Origin: Prolixibacteraceae bacterium | GTDB lineage: Bacteria > Bacteroidota > Bacteroidia > Bacteroidales > Prolixibacteraceae | Assembly (NCBI GenBank): GCA_023229575.1 | Contig: JALNYZ010000007.1 | Span: 122,414 to 186,413 of the forward strand | DNA: 64,000 bases | Direction of reading: 5' to 3' | Shown here: positions 60,414 through 64,000 of the stretch, piece by piece | How the letters are laid out: each line of letters opens with the position of its first letter | Position numbering within the stretch: the first letter of the stretch is position 1 | Program-made: the position numbers and the translations under genes | Notes under the pieces: model-generated | The model's database searches: none | What the model saw: only the letters and a program-made list of their open reading frames with translations | Told to the model about the DNA's origin: nothing

Positions 60414-63182
60414 ATGGAACTATTGGAATTAGTACGTAATAACCTGGGGAAACCGTATGAAGACCTCGAGTTTCTTTTAAGCTGTTTAAAAGAAGTTATG
60501 ATTGAGTCGGGAGAAGGTGGGTTGGCAGCTGAAATACCCTGGATTAATCCGATAAATGATTTTAAAAATAGTTCTTTTTCAGCGAAACAACTTCAACTGT
60601 ATTCAGTCTGTTTTCAGTTGCTTAACATTGTTGAGGTCAATGGGGCTGTTCAGAACCGAAGATTGATTGAGGATCACAAATCAATGGCCGACGTCAATGG
60701 TTTATGGTCATTCAATATTCATTTGCTGCAAAAAAATGGTTTCAGTGCGGAACAGATCGCAGCATATTTGCCAAAAATTCAGGTTGAGCCGGTATTAACA
60801 GCTCATCCGACAGAGGCCAAGCGTACCATTATGCTCGAGCATTTGCGGAAACTCTATTTGCTGGTGGTAAACAGGGAAAATAAGATGTATACCAGAATTG
60901 AGCAAAATGAAATCCGGCACAACATAAAAATTGCGATTCATCGTATTTGGAGAATTTCAGATGTGTATACGGAAAAACCTGATGTAAGCTCTGAGCTCGA
61001 CAATATTAGTCATTATTTCACGCAAGTTCTGCCTGAAGTTATTACCCTTCATGACAGACGGCTGATCCAGGCATGGAACGATGCGGGATATGATCCGGGA
61101 CTTATTCGCGATGTCAGGCAATTCCCCAAAATTACCTTTGGCAACTGGGTAGGCGGTGACCGTGACGGTCATCCGCTGGTAACAGCCCAGGTTACACGGG
61201 AGACATTGATGAAATTGCGGTTTAAATCATTGCAGGTCATTACACGTATGCTGCAGGGTTTGCAAAACAACCTCAGCTTTCATTCAATGGCAGAGGAATT
61301 AGGACAGGAATTCAGTTCCCGGTATGGGTTTTTGTACAACGAAATTAGTGGTTCAGATAGTTTAAGCAGGACCTTGTATCCCAGCGAAGCGCTGAAACAA
61401 TTTATTGAATATTTGATCATTAAACTTCCCGTATCGATTGTTGAAGGGAACATTCAGGAATACAAGGAAAATGCAATAAGTTACCGGTATCCATCTGAAT
61501 TGGTGGCCGATTTATATATTCTCGAAAAGGCCTTAATAATTAACAATGCTTCAGCGATAGCGTTTGCCGATGTGAATGAGGCCATACGCATCGTAAACAC
61601 CTTTGGTTTTCATTTGGCGAAACTGGATATTCGCCAAAATAGCCGTTTCCATGAACTTGCCCTGGCTCAGCTCTTGCAGGCGGCCCAACTGAATGGTGAT
61701 GAATTCTTAAGATTGGAAGTGATGGACCGTTTAGCTTTCATCAATCGGGAATTGGATTCTACACGTCCCTTTGCCCATCCAAATATTTCAATCGGAAAGG
61801 AAGCACGTGCAACTGTTGATTCCTACAGGGTTTTGAGCGAGCACATTAACAAGTATGGAACTGAGGCTTTGGGTTCACTCATTGTGAGCATGACCCGCAA
61901 TGTTTCTGATTTGCTTGTCGTCTATTTGCTTGAACGTGAAGCAGGACTCCTGGTAAGTACTCCAAGAGGGTTGGCTTCACTGGTGCCGATTGTTCCGCTA
62001 TTCGAAACGATCGACGATTTAATTCAGTCCGACAGAATTCTTGATGAATTTTTATCCCATCCGGTAACCAAAAATAGCCTTCTGCTACAGCAACAGCAAA
62101 ATAAGGCTGATGTTCAAGTGCAACAATTAATGATAGGTTACAGCGACAGCAATAAGGATGGTGGTATTTTTGCCAGTCAGTGGTATTTATACAAAGCGCA
62201 AACAAAACTCATTCAAATTGGCAAAAAGCATGGCGTTAAAATTCGGTTTTTCCATGGGAAAGGTGGATCTATCAGTCGGGGGGCCGGACCAACCCATTGG
62301 TTCCTGAGGGCATTGCCACCGCTTTCTTTAAATGGTGATATTCGATTTACAGAGCAGGGTGAAACAATCGAACGGAAATATGCCAACAAGAACAATGCCG
62401 TTTACAATATCGAATTGCTGACAGCAGGAACATTGGCGGTATCGATGCTGCAAAACAATGGTCCTGTTAAAGAGTACAATTTGGCGTCAGAACTTGACTT
62501 TTTGGCATGCAAAAGCAAACAGGTTTACGAAGAACTTACAACGATGTCAGGGTTTATTCAGTTTTACGAGAAGGCAACGCCGATCGATGCTATTGAGCAA
62601 AGTAAAATTGGAAGTCGTCCTTCGCGAAGAACAGGTACCCGAACGCTTAACGACCTGAGGGCTATCCCATGGGTCTTTAGCTGGAGCCAATGCCGTTTCA
62701 ATATACCAGGCTGGTATGGAGTAGGAACTTCGCTGGAAGCCATGCGCACCAATGACCCCTATAAATTCGAACGTTTCAAGGAAGCTGTGAAAACAGATCC
62801 GTTTATCAGGTATGTTCTTACCAATGTCGATTCCAGCCTTGCTTCATCCGATGAGGATATATTTAAGCAATACGCTCATCTGGCATCAGAGGTCCCACGG
62901 AGTGATGAAATCCTAACACAAATCCTTAAAGAATTTGCGCTAACGCGACAAATGATAGATTCCATTCTAATCGTACCGATTTCTGAACGAAGAAAGAATC
63001 ACTACTATTCGACACTTTTAAGGGCTGAAGCCATGCGTCCATTGCACCTGCATCAGGTAAGACTGTTGGCCCAATGGCGCCAGTCGAGCAAAGATGGCAA
63101 TTCAACGGAATCAGATAAAATTCTATTCGAATTGCTTCGCTGTATAAATGCCATTGCAGGGGCGATCGGGTTTACAGGATAA
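60414..63182 (+). CDS. ppc: Phosphoenolpyruvate carboxylase
   Basis: The 922 residues are the usual length. It fixes bicarbonate onto PEP to give oxaloacetate, refilling the TCA cycle. Motifs: VLTAHPTEAKRTIM (catalytic His, about 135), GNWVGGDRDGHPLVT (about 244), MIGYSDSNKDGGIFASQW (about 571), FFHGKGGSISRGAGPTH (about 612), FNIPGWYGVGT (about 762), and a C-terminal end FTG, matching the conserved xTG terminus. Cytoplasmic homotetramer, commonly under allosteric control. The carbonic anhydrase gene follows by 21 bp. Confidence 0.97.
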   Translation: MELLELVRNNLGKPYEDLEFLLSCLKEVMIESGEGGLAAEIPWINPINDFKNSSFSAKQLQLYSVCFQLLNIVEVNGAVQNRRLIEDHKSMADVNGLWSFNIHLLQKNGFSAEQIAAYLPKIQVEPVLTAHPTEAKRTIMLEHLRKLYLLVVNRENKMYTRIEQNEIRHNIKIAIHRIWRISDVYTEKPDVSSELDNISHYFTQVLPEVITLHDRRLIQAWNDAGYDPGLIRDVRQFPKITFGNWVGGDRDGHPLVTAQVTRETLMKLRFKSLQVITRMLQGLQNNLSFHSMAEELGQEFSSRYGFLYNEISGSDSLSRTLYPSEALKQFIEYLIIKLPVSIVEGNIQEYKENAISYRYPSELVADLYILEKALIINNASAIAFADVNEAIRIVNTFGFHLAKLDIRQNSRFHELALAQLLQAAQLNGDEFLRLEVMDRLAFINRELDSTRPFAHPNISIGKEARATVDSYRVLSEHINKYGTEALGSLIVSMTRNVSDLLVVYLLEREAGLLVSTPRGLASLVPIVPLFETIDDLIQSDRILDEFLSHPVTKNSLLLQQQQNKADVQVQQLMIGYSDSNKDGGIFASQWYLYKAQTKLIQIGKKHGVKIRFFHGKGGSISRGAGPTHWFLRALPPLSLNGDIRFTEQGETIERKYANKNNAVYNIELLTAGTLAVSMLQNNGPVKEYNLASELDFLACKSKQVYEELTTMSGFIQFYEKATPIDAIEQSKIGSRPSRRTGTRTLNDLRAIPWVFSWSQCRFNIPGWYGVGTSLEAMRTNDPYKFERFKEAVKTDPFIRYVLTNVDSSLASSDEDIFKQYAHLASEVPRSDEILTQILKEFALTRQMIDSILIVPISERRKNHYYSTLLRAEAMRPLHLHQVRLLAQWRQSSKDGNSTESDKILFELLRCINAIAGAIGFTG

Positions 63183-63203
63183 CAACTCATTAAATACAGG
63201 AAA

Positions 63204-63830
63204 ATGAACATCAATCAAATATTTGTCAATAACAAAGTCTGGATTAATGAAAAGTTGAAAGGCAATTCCGAATACTTCAAAAATTTGTCGTTGGGGCAAA
63301 GTCCTGAAATTTTGTACATTGGTTGTTCAGACAGCCGTGTTTCATCCGAAGAGTTAATGGGAGCAAAACCCGGAGAGGTATTCGTTCACCGCAATATTGC
63401 CAACATGGTCCCGAATACCGATTTAAATGTTATGTCGGTGATCAACTATGCGGTATCCTATTTAAAAGTAAAGCACGTGGTGGTTTGCGGACATTATTAT
63501 TGTAATGGCGTAAAAGCCGCCATGCAATCGGAAGATCTGGGAATACTGAATCCATGGCTGCGAAATATACGTGATGTATACCGGATCCACCGTGATGAAC
63601 TCGACGCCATTGCCGGCGAGGATGCACGATACAAAAGGCTGGTGGAACTTAATGTTCAGGAACGATGTGTGAACGTATTAAAAACAGCCGATGTACAGAA
63701 GGCCTACAAGGAGCGTACACTCACTGTACATGGCTGGGTTTTTGATATCAAGACCGGGCAGCTTATCGACTTAAAAATAGATTTTGATAAGATACTGATG
63801 AATATTATGGAGATTTACCGGATTGTATGA
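63204..63830 (+). CDS. Beta-class carbonic anhydrase
   Basis: The 208 residues are normal for the class. Zinc ligands are seen in YIGCSDSRVSSEELMGAKPG (Cys and the Asp-Arg pair, near residue 39) and HVVVCGHYYCNGVKAAM (His and Cys, near 98). It interconverts CO2 and bicarbonate. Being 21 bp behind ppc, it presumably feeds bicarbonate to that enzyme, a clear functional pair. Confidence 0.95.
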   Translation: MNINQIFVNNKVWINEKLKGNSEYFKNLSLGQSPEILYIGCSDSRVSSEELMGAKPGEVFVHRNIANMVPNTDLNVMSVINYAVSYLKVKHVVVCGHYYCNGVKAAMQSEDLGILNPWLRNIRDVYRIHRDELDAIAGEDARYKRLVELNVQERCVNVLKTADVQKAYKERTLTVHGWVFDIKTGQLIDLKIDFDKILMNIMEIYRIV

Positions 63831-63840
63831 TTCCCATGAG

Positions 63841-63933
63841 CTAGGATCGAAAAATATTTCGCATCAAATCCATTTCTTGAATAACCTGTAGCTTTAGCTG
63901 CTCGCTCCATTGACACCATTCTTTTGCCATCAT
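63841..63933 (-). CDS. Possible 30-residue peptide gene
   Basis: A short leftward frame gives MMAKEWCQWSEQLKLQVIQE and ten more residues. Four bases upstream on the minus strand is a perfect -7 box (TATCTTTG, 63938-63945), which would make a nearly leaderless transcript. It could equally be the start of a broken element. The family is not recognised. Confidence 0.25.
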   Translation of the reverse strand: MMAKEWCQWSEQLKLQVIQEMDLMRNIFRS

Positions 63934-64000
63934 GTTGCAAAGATAAGTGCCAGACTGTTTACTCTGTTTCTCTCCAGTATATTAGGGGGCTAGGACAACC

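Overview
The window reads as a chromosomal segment of a Bacteroidota bacterium, probably an environmental or gut-type, facultative to anaerobic member. The reasons are TTTG/TAnnTTTG-type promoters (for example in front of the SRP RNA), Bacteroidota-typical families (DUF4199, DUF5916 outer-membrane protein, Fibrobacter-major-domain lipoprotein, GH28, LysM/PBP1-like lipoprotein biology) and leader sequences that look like those of SusC genes. GC content is moderate in the core, and one block from about 38 to 48 kb is visibly much richer in A+T.

Layout. 0-5.5 kb: a membrane glycosyltransferase, a DUF4199 protein, then an RNA cluster (SRP RNA, tRNA-Thr, Tyr, Gly, Thr), two tandem tiny lipoproteins, GAPDH and an SPFH protein. 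5.5-10.5 kb: a leftward operon encoding both subunits of an NfnAB-type transhydrogenase, a dihydroorotate-dehydrogenase-like flavoprotein and a LysM/ligand-binding protein. 11-16.5 kb: SUI1-type initiation factor, SNF2 helicase, and a class II aldolase with methylthioribose-1-phosphate isomerase (5'-deoxynucleoside salvage). 16.5-18 kb: three tandem ~216 bp repeats and a ruined transglutaminase gene. 18-22 kb: DUF5916 barrel and GH28. 23-28 kb: signalling block (histidine kinase, truncated receiver, receiver-adenylate cyclase, HD-YitT fusion, PPK2). 28-35 kb: four-repeat CBM48 protein, aspartyl protease, GT39 and YncE/phosphoesterase.

35-50 kb is an accessory region: a RhuM-family gene, a metallophosphoesterase lipoprotein, and then the most interesting system of the window, an eight-gene leftward operon (37997-48017). 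It holds dndC, dndD and dndE (DNA phosphorothioation), a PLD-nuclease/helicase restriction protein, a small protein, a Rad50-like zinc-hook ATPase, a Dnd-associated-type protein and a RelA/SpoT nucleotide synthetase. dndA and dndB are absent. The operon is bracketed by 48-bp imperfect direct repeats (38/48 identical). Beyond it lie remnants of Fic and DUF1016 genes and one intact DUF1016 nuclease.

50.6-64 kb returns to core-like content: an isoprenylcysteine-methyltransferase-like protein, amino acid permease, LpxL-like acyltransferase, Fibrobacter-major-domain lipoprotein, a GH2 glycosidase remnant, a Gfo/Idh/MocA oxidoreductase, a CDGSH protein, a pirin/DoxX/pirin/MarR group, and PEP carboxylase followed by beta-carbonic anhydrase (bicarbonate supply next to its consumer).

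Several families of intergenic palindromic repeats are scattered through the window, and four gene remnants show active decay. All function calls come from reading motifs by eye; no database search was run.
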